NCBI RefSeq assembly: GCF_003048255.1
Contig: NZ_CP028487.1
Location: forward strand, 3,906,001-3,970,000
Source of the DNA: Yersinia massiliensis
GTDB lineage: Bacteria; Pseudomonadota; Gammaproteobacteria; Enterobacterales; Enterobacteriaceae
Length of the DNA stretch: 64,000 nucleotides
Direction: 5' to 3'
Position numbers and translations under genes: made by a program. Positions within the stretch are counted from its first letter, which is position 1. Every line of letters starts with the position of its first letter. Positions 23,776 through 33,547 of the stretch are shown piece by piece. The notes below the pieces were generated by a model that was not told the origin of the DNA, searched no databases, and saw nothing but the letters and a program-made list of their open reading frames with translations.

Positions 23776-26538
23776 ATGACCAAATACAGTCTCCGCGCGC
23801 GCATGATGATTTTAATCTTAGCCCCCACGCTGCTTCTTGGGCTGTTACTCAGTACATCGTTTATGGTAAACCGCTATAATGAGCTGCAAAACCAAATAGT
23901 TAACGCTGGCACAAATATTATAGAGCCACTGGCAGTGGCCAGTGAATACGGAATGGCCTTCCGTAACCGTGACACCATTCGTCAGTTAATTAATCTATTC
24001 CATCGCCGTCATTCTAATATTGTTCGGTCAATTTCCGTTTTCGACGCAGATAATAATCTTTTTGTCACATCTAACTATAATTACAATTCCTCACAATTAA
24101 GATTACCTCAAGGTGAGTCCATCCCTCGTTCACTGATGCTTTCCTACCATGGTGACTCGCTCCTTATGCGTATGCCCATTGTCTCTGAAGCTAACTTATC
24201 CAGTGATAGAGAATCAGATTCAGACATCACCAGTCGGCCACTAGGCTATATTGCCATCGATCTGGATCTGCAATCCGTCCGTTTGCAGCAATATAAAGAG
24301 ATCTTTGTTTCGACCCTGCTATTGCTGTTCTGCATGTGTGTCGCCATCTTGTTTGCCTATCGTCTGATGCGCGATGTCACTGGCCCAATTCGCAACATGG
24401 TGAATGCCGTTGACCGTATTCGTCGCGGTCAATTAGATAGCCGAGTTGAAGGGCATATGTTGGGTGAGCTGAATATTCTGAAAAATGGTATCAATTCGAT
24501 GGCGATGTCACTGGCGGCTTATCACGAAGAGATGCAGCAAAATATCGATCAGGCCACATCAGATCTGCGTGAAACATTGGAGCAGATGGAGATACAAAAC
24601 GTCGAATTGGGATTGGCGAATAAGCGTGCTCAGGAAGCTGCGCGAATTAAATCTGAGTTTCTCGCGAACATGTCCCACGAGCTTCGTACTCCACTCAATG
24701 GGGTGATTGGCTTTACTCGCCAAACACTGAAAACCTCACTCACGCCAACGCAAACCGACTATTTACAGACGATCCAGCGCTCAGCCAATAACCTGTTATG
24801 CATCATTAATGACGTGCTGGACTTCTCCAAACTGGAAGCTGAGAAATTAATTCTGGAACACATCCCCTTCTCACTGCGCGGCACGATAGACGAAGTGATC
24901 ATTTTGCTGACGCACACGGCACATGAGAAAGGTTTGGAACTGACGCTACACATTAATAATGATGTACCAGAGCAAGTGATCGGGGATGCGATGCGTTTGC
25001 AGCAAATTGTCACGAACTTGCTTGGAAATGCGATTAAGTTCACCGAACAGGGCAACATTGATATTCTGGTTGCCGTGAAGACAAAAACAGCACAACAAGT
25101 CATCCTGGTGGTAGAGATTCACGATACTGGCATCGGTATTTCTGAATCGCAGCAAGCTCAGTTATTCCAAGCATTTCGCCAAGCGGATGCCAGTATTTCA
25201 CGCCGTCATGGTGGTACTGGGCTTGGTTTGGTCATTACCGAAAGGCTAGTCAAAGAGATGGGGGGTGACATCAGCTTCTACAGTCAGGTGGATAAGGGGT
25301 CAACGTTTAGATTCCAGATCCCTTTGGATCTGAACGAAACTATTTCTTATCGTCTTCCTGACATGTCGTTTTTAGAGGGGAAAACACTCGCCTATATTGA
25401 GCGCAATAGCGCTGCAGCAAGGGCTACACTGGATATTCTCAGTATCACACCTTTGCAGATCACTCATAGCCTGACTTTAGCGCAATTACCTGTTCAGCAT
25501 TATGATTTTCTGCTCGTCGGCGTCCCTATTCCGTTCCGCAATAATATGGCAGTCCATCAGGATAAATTGATTGCGGCGTTGAAAATCTCAGAACGCGTGA
25601 TTCTGGCGCTACCGAGTCAGTCACAAGTGGAGGCCGAGCAACTCAAGTTGATAGGTGCTAAAGCATGCCTCATCAAGCCAATGTCATCTAATCGACTGAT
25701 TCCTTTATTGTTATCGGAAGAATCAATCAGCGAGTCACCGGTTATCGATCAAGCAGAAAAACCGCTAAAACTCCCCTTCAAAGTGATGGCTGTTGATGAC
25801 AACCCCGCAAATCTGAAATTAATTGGTACGCTGCTAGAAGAGCAAGTCACGGAAACAGTGCTCTGTGACAGCGGTGCGAAAGCCATTGCCTACGCAAGAG
25901 AAAATACCTTGGATATCATCTTAATGGATATTCAAATGCCAGAAATTGATGGCATCCGTGCCAGTGAAATCATTCATCAAATGTCCCACCATCTGGACAC
26001 ACCGATCATTGCCGTCACTGCACATGCGGTGAGAGGGCAACAAGAGCAATTACTAAAATTAGGCATGGCTGATTATTTGGCAAAACCGATTGATGAAGCT
26101 CGGCTGTTACAAGCACTTTCTCGCTTTCTGCACCCTAGCACCCCACCGCTGACGATAGAAAACGATATGCGCCCACTCGCACCGCATGAGTATGCAGGCG
26201 CAATAGATTGGCCTTTGGCCGTGAGGCAAGCAGCAAATAAAGAAGCACTCGCTAAAGATCTGCTCACCATGTTGTTAGATTTTATGCCGCAAGTCACTGA
26301 GCACGTACAGGCTATTTTAGCGGGGGCGAATGATGAGGATATCCTGAATCTGATTCATAAGTTCCATGGTAGTTGCGCTTGTAGCGGCGTGCCACGGCTC
26401 AGGCAGCTTTGCATGACAATTGAGCAGCAGTTGCGCCAACAAACCGACCTACAGGATCTGCAACCGGAATGGCTTGAATTGATCGATGAGATAGAAAATG
26501 TTCGCCATGCCGCCAAAAGTTACTTAGGGGCTTCGTAA
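23776..26538 (+). CDS. barA: Tripartite hybrid sensor histidine kinase BarA
   Basis: About 920 residues from the ATG at 23776 ([12 protein letters not shown]); the frame stays open 17 codons further upstream. It is the membrane sensor that phosphorylates UvrY/SirA and so controls CsrB-type sRNAs. The first membrane segment is at 11-31, a periplasmic domain follows to about 175, and the second membrane segment is at 176-197. Then come HAMP, the HisKA domain with [13 protein letters not shown] (phospho-His), the ATPase domain with [13 protein letters not shown] and GGTGLGL, the receiver with [10 protein letters not shown] and [12 protein letters not shown] (phospho-Asp), and a C-terminal HPt domain with [12 protein letters not shown]. 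All relay residues are present. Confidence 0.98.
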   Translation: MTKYSLRARMMILILAPTLLLGLLLSTSFMVNRYNELQNQIVNAGTNIIEPLAVASEYGMAFRNRDTIRQLINLFHRRHSNIVRSISVFDADNNLFVTSNYNYNSSQLRLPQGESIPRSLMLSYHGDSLLMRMPIVSEANLSSDRESDSDITSRPLGYIAIDLDLQSVRLQQYKEIFVSTLLLLFCMCVAILFAYRLMRDVTGPIRNMVNAVDRIRRGQLDSRVEGHMLGELNILKNGINSMAMSLAAYHEEMQQNIDQATSDLRETLEQMEIQNVELGLANKRAQEAARIKSEFLANMSHELRTPLNGVIGFTRQTLKTSLTPTQTDYLQTIQRSANNLLCIINDVLDFSKLEAEKLILEHIPFSLRGTIDEVIILLTHTAHEKGLELTLHINNDVPEQVIGDAMRLQQIVTNLLGNAIKFTEQGNIDILVAVKTKTAQQVILVVEIHDTGIGISESQQAQLFQAFRQADASISRRHGGTGLGLVITERLVKEMGGDISFYSQVDKGSTFRFQIPLDLNETISYRLPDMSFLEGKTLAYIERNSAAARATLDILSITPLQITHSLTLAQLPVQHYDFLLVGVPIPFRNNMAVHQDKLIAALKISERVILALPSQSQVEAEQLKLIGAKACLIKPMSSNRLIPLLLSEESISESPVIDQAEKPLKLPFKVMAVDDNPANLKLIGTLLEEQVTETVLCDSGAKAIAYARENTLDIILMDIQMPEIDGIRASEIIHQMSHHLDTPIIAVTAHAVRGQQEQLLKLGMADYLAKPIDEARLLQALSRFLHPSTPPLTIENDMRPLAPHEYAGAIDWPLAVRQAANKEALAKDLLTMLLDFMPQVTEHVQAILAGANDEDILNLIHKFHGSCACSGVPRLRQLCMTIEQQLRQQTDLQDLQPEWLELIDEIENVRHAAKSYLGAS

Positions 26539-26569
26539 TCTCAAGCTGATGAGGCCGATCAACAGATAT

Positions 26570-26607
26570 AAAGAGGGGCACAGCGATAAAACAACTGTGC
26601 CCCTTTT
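26570..26607. terminator. Bidirectional terminator between barA and degP
   Basis: GGGGCACAG (26575-26583) pairs with CTGTGCCCC (26595-26603), flanked by A residues on the left and TTTT on the right. It lies between the convergent barA and degP genes and can serve both. Confidence 0.85.
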
Positions 26608-26683
26608 GATTCGACTGACTTGATGCTCAACCCAGTACAAACACCGGCTTATGCATCAGCAATCTTTTTTGCATCAGCATTCG

Positions 26684-28126
26684 TTACTGCATCAACAAAT
26701 AGAGTGATGTGTCACCACGCTGAATATTCAATGCTAATACTGATGGCTTAGAATCAAGAATCTTACGCAGTTCACCCAGATTTTGGACTGGCTGCTGGTT
26801 AATCCCGATAATAATATCGCCTTTCTTCAGACCGATACGCGCTGCAGCAGTGCCGCTTTTCACGTTGTCGACTTTCACGCCTTTTTTACCGTTAACATCA
26901 GAGTTGCTCAGTTCAGCCCCCTCAATACCGGTATAGAGATTGCCTGAGTCAACTTGTGATTGACTGCTCTGCTCTAAGGTCACGTCTACATTGATAGGCT
27001 TACCATCACGCAGCAGACCTAAGGTCATTTTGCTACCAACAGGCAGCGTACCAATTTCAGCACGGAAGCCAGCGAAGCTGTTGATTGCTTTGCCATTCAT
27101 GCTAACAATCACATCACCTGCTTTGATCCCAGCTTTCGCAGCAGCAGATTTCGGCACGACTTGGCTGATAAAGGCCCCTTTCTGAGCATCAACATTCATG
27201 GCTTTTGCCAGTTCAGAATTCAGCTCAGTCCCCATGATACCCAGCTCACCACGTTTCACCTGACCAAACTCAACCATCTGAGCTGTCAGGTTTTTCACCA
27301 TGTTACTTGGGATGGCAAAACCGATACCGATATTACCGCCATCTGGAGCCAAAATAGCCGTGTTAATGCCGATCAGTTCACCATTGAGGTTGATCAACGC
27401 ACCGCCAGAGTTACCACGGTTAATCGCGGCATCTGTCTGGATAAAGTTTTCGTAGTTTTCTACGTTCAAGCCACTGCGGCCCAAGGCGGATACGATACCG
27501 GAAGTGACGGTTTCACCTAGCCCATAAGGATTACCGATGGCGACGGTATAATCACCGACGCGCAGTTGATCCGAATCAGCCATTTTAATGGCGGTCAGGT
27601 TTTTAAAATCTTTCAACTGCAACAAAGCAATATCAGTACGCGGATCTTTACCGATAACTTTCGCTTCATAGCTGCGGCCATCGCTCAATTTGACATTGAT
27701 TTTGGTCGCATTATCCACCACGTGGTTATTGGTCACGACGTAGCCTTTGGCGGCATCAATAATGACCCCAGATCCCAGCGCACGGAACTCTTGCTTACTT
27801 GGCATGCCACCTTTACCACCTTGGCCGCCCTGACACATTGGAGAACCCTGGAACGGAGAGCCATCCTGACAGAATGGTGAGTCATCGCCAAAGAACTGCT
27901 GGAATTGTGGTGGCATACCACCCGCACCGGCATTGCTTACCTGAGCGCTACCTTCTACGTTGATACTCACAACGGAAGGCATGACTTTCTCTAGCATTGG
28001 CGCTAGGCTTGGGAGTTGCTGGCTGCTAGAAGCAACCGTTTCTGCCGAAATGGCAGTAGAAACTGGCCCCATGGCTAAACCGACGCTCAATGCCAATGCA
28101 CTTAACACTAAAGCTGTTTTTTTCAT
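26684..28126 (-). CDS. degP: Periplasmic serine protease/chaperone DegP
   Basis: A 480-residue HtrA-family protease that degrades or refolds misfolded envelope proteins. The signal peptide is residues 1-28 (ALALSVGLAMGPVSTAISA). The LA loop carries the two cysteines of DSPFCQDG and SPMCQGG, as in E. coli. The catalytic triad is visible: His in VVTNNHVVDNA, Asp in DPRTDIALLQL and Ser in NRGNSGGALINLNGE. Two PDZ domains follow (about 285-375 and 390-480). A sigma-E-like promoter lies upstream. It is monocistronic, convergent with barA. Confidence 0.98.
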   Translation of the reverse strand: MKKTALVLSALALSVGLAMGPVSTAISAETVASSSQQLPSLAPMLEKVMPSVVSINVEGSAQVSNAGAGGMPPQFQQFFGDDSPFCQDGSPFQGSPMCQGGQGGKGGMPSKQEFRALGSGVIIDAAKGYVVTNNHVVDNATKINVKLSDGRSYEAKVIGKDPRTDIALLQLKDFKNLTAIKMADSDQLRVGDYTVAIGNPYGLGETVTSGIVSALGRSGLNVENYENFIQTDAAINRGNSGGALINLNGELIGINTAILAPDGGNIGIGFAIPSNMVKNLTAQMVEFGQVKRGELGIMGTELNSELAKAMNVDAQKGAFISQVVPKSAAAKAGIKAGDVIVSMNGKAINSFAGFRAEIGTLPVGSKMTLGLLRDGKPINVDVTLEQSSQSQVDSGNLYTGIEGAELSNSDVNGKKGVKVDNVKSGTAAARIGLKKGDIIIGINQQPVQNLGELRKILDSKPSVLALNIQRGDTSLYLLMQ

Positions 28127-28198
28127 GTATTCTGATTCCCGATATACAATTAATAATGATTCAATAAATGATGTGGCAGACTAATGTCGTCTTGCTTG

Positions 28199-28225
28199 TA
28201 AGATTGAATATGGGGGTTGAAGTTC
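28199..28225 (-). promoter_or_regulatory. Sigma-E-like promoter of degP
   Basis: Read on the minus strand, GAACTT (28225-28220) is followed after exactly 16 bases by TCTTA (28203-28199). The E. coli degP sigma-E promoter has GAACTT-N16-TCTGA, so position, spacer and the -35 element agree and the -10 differs at one base. The predicted leader is about 65 bases. Confidence 0.7.
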
Positions 28226-28313
28226 ATAGACCCAAGAATCAGAAAAGTAAAAAATATTGTCCGTCTTTACAAAACTACAGTTAATTAAAAGGGAAACTTA
28301 ATTTGTTTGCATA

Positions 28314-29831
28314 CTATTCTGCAGCCATTAAGCGCCGATATTCATCGTAAGCATAAAGGTCTGTCATGCCACTGATATAATCTTGAATGAGACGAGCGCG
28401 ATAATAATATTCATATATCTCATAATGTTCTGATGGTAAATTCCGTAGCCTCTCGACTGATTCAGCATAAGATAAACGATGTTTTGTCGACAATTTATGA
28501 AATAGCCGTGTCTCAATGGGATACTGGCGGTGGCTATCTTGGGCAACTAATTGCGTGAAAGCCGCCTGTGGCATCGCTAATAGCGGGCTATAAATGTCGA
28601 GCAACCCACTAATTACTCTATATCCTTGTAATTCAAGCTGTTCTACTTCTGGATGATTAAATACGTGTTTTACTGCAACCTTTTTAAAAATTTGCAATAA
28701 TTTACATGCTGCACTGGAATCTTCTAATAATGCTTGATTAAAAGAACCAGAAAAGACAGCCGGTAGGTTTTCAATAAAACGTTGTGCGGCATGGGGAACC
28801 AATTTTCCTACCGTATTGACTCGTAAATACATAAAGAATTGATCTTCAGTACTGCGCCGACCTTGTTCACGCCCCAATTGTCTAAATGCACTTCCGACTA
28901 CTTTATCAAACAAATCACCATGCGTGACATCGCCCCACTCTTTCATCATATGGTCATAAAGTTGCTCAACGCTAAAAATACTTTTTTCTACCGCATCTTC
29001 TAAATCAGCGATGCAATAAGAAATATCATCGGCGGCTTCCATAATATAGGTGAGCGGGAAACGATTAAACTCCCCCATATTGAGTTCACGGCGTAAATCT
29101 TTCACATAGTTTTCTTCGGCAAGATAAAAACCTGGCTTCTTCATCAAATAATGATGAGAATTAGGAATATCGCCAGACCAATAAGCCGGTTTTGTATATT
29201 TCAGAATACAGCCCACTTGCGCATAAGTCAGATTCAGTTTTAATAAGCTGTAAACTAACCGTATAGCTTGTGCGTTACCTTCAAACTGGCTGAGATCATG
29301 GCGTATTTTGCTGCGTAGGATATTCAGTTCAGCTTCGCCTTCTCGCAGCCTAAGCGCGTTCACCAAGCATTGATCCTTACCCCGCGGTTCTACTCCACCA
29401 CCGTTTGGATCCATCTGTTTGGAAAACCAATTATTGATAGCCGACTCGCCAAAATGGCCAAAAGGCGGGTTACCGATGTCATGCATCAGGCAAGCCATTT
29501 CCACAATACTTTCAAAAGGATCTAGCAGTTTATCCAAACCATAAACCGTGATCTTTTTATCTTGCTTAAATCGATTTAGGATTTCTTTGGCAATATATCG
29601 CCCCACCTGCTGGACTTCCAACGAATGCGTCAGGCGACTGCGTACCGCCGCATTACGCTCTAGCGGAAATACCTGTGTTTTTTGCTGTAAACGCCTTATT
29701 GCCGCAGAGTTGACAATACGCCCACGATCGCTTTCGAATACTCGGGTAATCTCATATTCGTCTTCCGCCGAACTGGGTTTACCGAATGGCCGCTGGAAAC
29801 TAATTTTCTGCTTAAAGTCGATCCCAGACAT
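28314..29831 (-). CDS. dgt: Deoxyguanosinetriphosphate triphosphohydrolase
   Basis: A 505-residue HD-domain enzyme that cleaves dGTP to deoxyguanosine and tripolyphosphate. I place the start at the ATG at 29831 ([15 protein letters not shown]), which has a GGGGGA ribosome site and gives the E. coli length; the frame stays open 40 codons upstream without support. The metal site is visible as [12 protein letters not shown] near residues 63-74 and [20 protein letters not shown] near 112-131, and [19 protein letters not shown] lies near 265-283. It lies divergent from mtnN. Confidence 0.97.
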   Translation of the reverse strand: MSGIDFKQKISFQRPFGKPSSAEDEYEITRVFESDRGRIVNSAAIRRLQQKTQVFPLERNAAVRSRLTHSLEVQQVGRYIAKEILNRFKQDKKITVYGLDKLLDPFESIVEMACLMHDIGNPPFGHFGESAINNWFSKQMDPNGGGVEPRGKDQCLVNALRLREGEAELNILRSKIRHDLSQFEGNAQAIRLVYSLLKLNLTYAQVGCILKYTKPAYWSGDIPNSHHYLMKKPGFYLAEENYVKDLRRELNMGEFNRFPLTYIMEAADDISYCIADLEDAVEKSIFSVEQLYDHMMKEWGDVTHGDLFDKVVGSAFRQLGREQGRRSTEDQFFMYLRVNTVGKLVPHAAQRFIENLPAVFSGSFNQALLEDSSAACKLLQIFKKVAVKHVFNHPEVEQLELQGYRVISGLLDIYSPLLAMPQAAFTQLVAQDSHRQYPIETRLFHKLSTKHRLSYAESVERLRNLPSEHYEIYEYYYRARLIQDYISGMTDLYAYDEYRRLMAAE

Positions 29832-30017
29832 ATTTCCCCCTGATATTTCATTACAAATAGTGATACTCACTCTTGACCATAGATGCAATTGATAACGTAT
29901 GAACTGCGGCACATTACGCATTATCTTGGCTGAACTACCCGAATATCGCACTTAGCTGATAAACTGTATGCCGTTAATGACAGATTAATCCATCCTTTAA
30001 AATCAGCAGGTACCCTT

Positions 30018-30719
30018 ATGAAAGTCGGCATTATTGGTGCAATGGAAGAAGAAGTGACGCTACTGCGTGACAAAATTGAAAACCGCCAAACCTTAGTCCG
30101 TGCAGGCTGCGAGATGTACAGCGGCAAACTTAATGGCGTGGACGTCGTATTGCTGAAATCCGGTATCGGCAAAGTCTCTGCCGCAATGGGAACAACCTTA
30201 CTGTTAGAGCATTTTAAGCCGAATGTCGTGATCAATACCGGTTCTGCGGGCGGTTTGGCCTCTAGCCTGAAAGTGGGCGATATCGTGGTATCAACTGAAG
30301 TTCGCTATCACGATGCTGATGTCACTGCGTTTGGCTATGAACCCGGCCAGATGGCTGGTTGTCCTGCCGCCTTCGTTGCTGATGCAGATTTGATTGCGTT
30401 GGCTGAAAATTGCATCAAAGAATTAGACCTAAACGCGGTGCGCGGTTTGATTTGCAGCGGTGATGCCTTCATTAATGGGGCGGCACCACTGGAACGAATT
30501 CGTGCCACTTTCCCGACTGTCGCAGCCGTTGAAATGGAAGCTGCTGCCATTGGTCACGTTTGTCATCTGTTCAAGACGCCATTCGTTGTCGTTCGCGCGA
30601 TTTCAGATGTAGCAGATAAAGAATCTCACCTGAGCTTTGATGAATTCTTGGTTGTCGCCGCGAAACAATCAACACGTATGATTGAAGCAATGTTAACAAC
30701 GCTGGCTCAACGCGGTTAA
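30018..30719 (+). CDS. mtnN: 5'-methylthioadenosine/S-adenosylhomocysteine nucleosidase
   Basis: A 233-residue hydrolase that releases adenine from methylthioadenosine and S-adenosylhomocysteine. It feeds methionine salvage and LuxS-dependent autoinducer production, and removes the by-product of SpeE/SpeD chemistry encoded at the end of this window. The N-terminus [13 protein letters not shown] has the catalytic-pocket Glu near 12. [15 protein letters not shown] (near 72-86), the substrate-binding [13 protein letters not shown] (near 170-182) and the catalytic Asp in [12 protein letters not shown] (near 197) are intact. Its TAA overlaps the btuF ATG (TAATG), giving coupled translation. Confidence 0.98.
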   Translation: MKVGIIGAMEEEVTLLRDKIENRQTLVRAGCEMYSGKLNGVDVVLLKSGIGKVSAAMGTTLLLEHFKPNVVINTGSAGGLASSLKVGDIVVSTEVRYHDADVTAFGYEPGQMAGCPAAFVADADLIALAENCIKELDLNAVRGLICSGDAFINGAAPLERIRATFPTVAAVEMEAAAIGHVCHLFKTPFVVVRAISDVADKESHLSFDEFLVVAAKQSTRMIEAMLTTLAQRG

Positions 30720-31582
30720 TGGGGCGGTTTATTTTTGCCCCTTTGGCACAATCAGCTATCGCTCGCTTTCAAGTCATCGTTCTGGTCTTGATTGGCCTGT
30801 TTTGCATACAGGCATCGGCGGTAGAACGGATTATCAGTTTATCGCCCAGTACCACCGAGTTGGCCTATGCTGCTGGGTTGGGGGATAAACTGGTCGCAGT
30901 AAGTGCTTACTCTGACTATCCCGAAGCGGCGAAAAAACTGGAACATGTGGCATCGTGGCAGGGCGTCAATGTCGAGCGAATTTTGGCACTTAAACCTGAC
31001 CTCATCCTTGCTTGGCGTGGTGGAAACCCACAGCGTCCACTGGAACAACTCGCTTCTTTTGGCATTCCAATTCTCTATTCTGATCCCATTAATATTGATC
31101 AGATTGCGGATGATCTGGATAAATTGGCGCAATATAGCCCCCATCCTGAGCAAGCTCATCAGGCTGCCGAGCAGCTACGCCAGCAATTTGCTGAATTACG
31201 TAGCCGTTATGCTCGCCAATCCCCACTGCGTACTTTCCTGCAATTTGGTACACAGCCCTTATTTACCAGTTCAGGGCATACCTTACAGAGTGAGATCGTC
31301 TCTGTATGTGGGGGAGAGAATATTTTTGCCAACAGCCGTGTTCCATGGCCACAGGTGAGCCGTGAGCAAGTGATGACCCGCCAACCACAAATGATCGTCG
31401 TGGGCGGTAAAAAGTCTCAGGCTGAGAACGTCAGCGCCTTTTGGCGGCCTCAGCTCACAGTACCGGTGATAACCCTTAATGAGGACTGGTTTAATCGCGC
31501 TGGCCCACGTATCCTGCTGGCCGCTAAACAGCTGTGCCAGCAAATGGCCAGCCTTCCATCCCCTGTGGCGGAGTCACATTAA
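30719..31582 (+). CDS. btuF: Vitamin B12 periplasmic binding protein
   Basis: A 287-residue periplasmic binding protein that hands cobalamin from BtuB to the BtuCD importer. The signal segment is residues 15-34 ([18 protein letters not shown]). The mature part starts [40 protein letters not shown] follows near 77-97, and the paired cysteines in [26 protein letters not shown] segment near 195 and in KQLCQQM near 273 correspond to the BtuF disulfide. It overlaps mtnN by one base and yadS by one base. btuC and btuD are not in the window. Confidence 0.94.
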   Translation: MGRFIFAPLAQSAIARFQVIVLVLIGLFCIQASAVERIISLSPSTTELAYAAGLGDKLVAVSAYSDYPEAAKKLEHVASWQGVNVERILALKPDLILAWRGGNPQRPLEQLASFGIPILYSDPINIDQIADDLDKLAQYSPHPEQAHQAAEQLRQQFAELRSRYARQSPLRTFLQFGTQPLFTSSGHTLQSEIVSVCGGENIFANSRVPWPQVSREQVMTRQPQMIVVGGKKSQAENVSAFWRPQLTVPVITLNEDWFNRAGPRILLAAKQLCQQMASLPSPVAESH

Positions 31583-32196
31583 TGCTGGTTTATTGGCTGG
31601 ATATTTTAGGTACTGCGGTATTTGCTATCTCCGGCGTGTTGCTGGCGGGAAAGTTGCGGATGGATCCGTTCGGGGTGCTGGTTTTGGGGGTAGTGACCGC
31701 CGTCGGCGGTGGCACTATCCGCGATATGGCGTTAGCCAATGGCCCCGTATTTTGGGTAAAAGACCCCACGGATTTGGTGGTGGCAATGGTCACTTGTCTA
31801 GCAACAATTTTATTGGTCCGTCAGCCAAGACGGACACCAAAATGGATACTACCAGTGTTGGATGCCATTGGTCTGGCTGTATTCGTGGGTATCGGTGTCA
31901 ATAAAGCCTTTGCGGCGGATGCCAGCCCGTTGGTGGCTATCTGTATGGGCGTGATCACCGGTGTTGGCGGCGGGATTATCCGTGATGTGCTCGCGCGTGA
32001 AATACCGATGATCCTACGGACTGAGATTTATGCCACAGCCTGCATCATTGGCGGTATTGTCCATGCTACCGCTTTTTACACTTTCGGCATGCCATTGCAG
32101 CAAGCGATGATGCTGGGGATGGTGATAACGCTCGGCATTCGGCTTGCGGCCATCCGCTGGCGCTTGAAGTTGCCAACCTTTGAAATTGAGCATTAA
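31582..32196 (+). CDS. yadS: TRIC-type (UPF0126) membrane protein YadS
   Basis: A 204-residue inner-membrane protein of the TRIC cation-channel-like family. The start is the ATG overlapping the btuF stop (TAATG). It has seven hydrophobic segments. Two glycine-rich repeats mark the internal duplication: VVTAVGGGTIRDMAL near residues 35-49 and GVITGVGGGIIRDVLAR near 120-136. Prokaryotic homologues are potassium-conducting trimers; that activity in this protein is inferred from family membership. It is the last gene of the mtnN-btuF-yadS operon. Confidence 0.92.
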   Translation: MLVYWLDILGTAVFAISGVLLAGKLRMDPFGVLVLGVVTAVGGGTIRDMALANGPVFWVKDPTDLVVAMVTCLATILLVRQPRRTPKWILPVLDAIGLAVFVGIGVNKAFAADASPLVAICMGVITGVGGGIIRDVLAREIPMILRTEIYATACIIGGIVHATAFYTFGMPLQQAMMLGMVITLGIRLAAIRWRLKLPTFEIEH

Positions 32197-32490
32197 TAAC
32201 GGCCCGCAAGAATAATTGCCAAACTAAGCTTATATTTTGTACACTACGTACAGTTTTTAATCTTCACGTTGAATTTTTAGGCTCTTTTGGCGTCAGAAAA
32301 TCCACGCATTGATTCAGCTACTCAATCTTATTTTTTGTATTGATGTGATTTAAATCTTCAAGTTTTTAAATAATTAGTCGATATCATTCAAACTAATATC
32401 GTTGCAGCGAACAAGCTGCTACATCAAGCAAGAAGGATATCCCCATTTAGCTGACTAAATGGGACACCGACAGTCACAAGCGCAGTTAAA
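32197..32490 (+). other. AT-rich gap with a palindrome before the small secreted protein
   Basis: About 290 bases, noticeably AT-rich, with no gene I can support. A perfect 9-base hairpin, CCCATTTAG (32442-32450) and CTAAATGGG (32455-32463), lies 28 bases before the next start codon, where it could act as an operator or a leader structure. No T-run follows. Confidence 0.45.
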
Positions 32491-32805
32491 ATGATGAAAT
32501 ATGTTTTTTTGATGTTTTGGCTGGTATTTTTTGCCAGTCCGTCGCTGGCCCAGGGGCTTAGCGGCACACTAGATATACGTCTGACTATCGTTTCATCTTG
32601 TCAGGTGCAGTCCCCGAATCAATCGGCTCACACAGCAAATGATTCAAACGTGAATTATCCAGAAATACAGTGTCGCCAAGGAGGTGGATGGGTGGCAGAG
32701 CCTAAAATCAGCCATGCTTTTATTGCTCCAGATGGTTCGCTGCTTAGCAAAGACAGTCTCAGTCGTAAGAGTCAGATAGCACAACTGATTACAGTAGAAT
32801 GGTAA
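32491..32805 (+). CDS. Small secreted protein of unknown function
   Basis: A 104-residue protein I do not recognise. A clear Sec signal peptide covers about residues 1-20 (YVFLMFWLVFFASPSLAQ, cleavage after SLA). The mature part starts with GLSGTLDIRLTIVSSCQV and has two cysteines (SSCQV and EIQCRQG) that could form a disulfide; it ends in a beta-strand-like AQLITVEW. This pattern weakly recalls spore-coat-U/fimbrial-type beta domains, but it is short, and no usher or chaperone gene is near. The start ATGATG has no good ribosome site. A strong terminator and an ERIC array follow. Confidence 0.6.
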   Translation: MMKYVFLMFWLVFFASPSLAQGLSGTLDIRLTIVSSCQVQSPNQSAHTANDSNVNYPEIQCRQGGGWVAEPKISHAFIAPDGSLLSKDSLSRKSQIAQLITVEW

Positions 32806-32814
32806 GATTCACAT

Positions 32815-32849
32815 ATAAAAAAACCGCGACTCAATGTTGCGGTTTTTTA
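32815..32849 (+). terminator. Intrinsic terminator after the small secreted protein
   Basis: CCGCGAC (32824-32830) pairs with GTTGCGG (32836-32842), with one G-T pair and a 5-base loop. It is preceded by seven A and followed by six T, so it could act on both strands (also for erpA). Confidence 0.88.
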
Positions 32850-33085
32850 TTGGCGTCTCAGCAAGGCAGCAAACGAACGAATCCCAATGAGCTTACACCA
32901 GTAAGTGATTTGGGTGAGTCAGTGCCGCTAACGCCTCTGAGACGTCAAGGGCACAGGGTTTACCCAAAGCCATTGGCGTTTCAGCAAGGCAGCAAGCGAA
33001 CGAGTCCCAATGAGCTTACACCAGTAAGTGATTTGGGTGAGTCAGTGCCGCTAACGCCGCTGAGGCGTCAAGGGCGCAGGGTAAA
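32850..33085 (+). repeat. Two tandem ERIC (IRU) elements
   Basis: Two near-identical copies begin at 32850 and 32973, a period of 123 bases. Each holds the ERIC core GAGCTTACACCAGTAAGTG flanked by TCCCAA and TTTGGG, which closes a hairpin, and outer arms (TTGGCGTCTCAG-like and CTGAGRCGTCAAGG-like) that are inverted repeats, so each unit is a long imperfect palindrome. The second copy ends directly at the erpA stop codon, so the array would be part of the erpA 3' untranslated region. A 96-codon open frame runs through both copies and is not counted as a gene. Confidence 0.88.
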
Positions 33086-33430
33086 TTAGATACTGAAAGA
33101 AGAACCGCACCCACAAGTACTCTTCGCATTCGGATTCGTCACGATAAAACGTGAACCTTCTAACCCTTCGGTGTAATCCACTGCACCGCCGACCAGATAT
33201 TGTAGGCTCATTGGGTCAACGACCAGCTCTACACCTTGTTTTTCAATGGTCATATCACCATCGTTGATTTGGTCATCAAAAGTAAAACCGTATTGGAACC
33301 CGCTACATCCGCCACCGGTAATATAAACTCGTAACTTCAGATTTGGATTTTCCTCATCTGAAATCAGCAGCTTAACTTTTTTTGCCGCCGCCTCGGTAAA
33401 CTGTAGGGGCAGTACTGTTTCTTCGCTCAT
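33086..33430 (-). CDS. erpA: Iron-sulfur cluster insertion protein ErpA
   Basis: A 114-residue A-type carrier that passes 4Fe-4S clusters to apo-enzymes, including isoprenoid synthesis proteins. The three ligand cysteines are present: [11 protein letters not shown] near residue 42, and CGCGSSFSI at the C-terminus. I take the ATG at 33430 ([10 protein letters not shown]), with GGGAG eight bases upstream; the frame extends 22 codons further without support. It is monocistronic, between clcA and an ERIC array. Confidence 0.96.
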   Translation of the reverse strand: MSEETVLPLQFTEAAAKKVKLLISDEENPNLKLRVYITGGGCSGFQYGFTFDDQINDGDMTIEKQGVELVVDPMSLQYLVGGAVDYTEGLEGSRFIVTNPNAKSTCGCGSSFSI

Positions 33431-33547
33431 GCTCATCACTCCCAACCGGTGTTCGAGTTGCAGGTTACTACAATGGCAGCCTGTTCTATGCATCAATTAT
33501 CCAATACCCGAGTAATTCATTCAAGTATTGCCGACTAATGATACATA

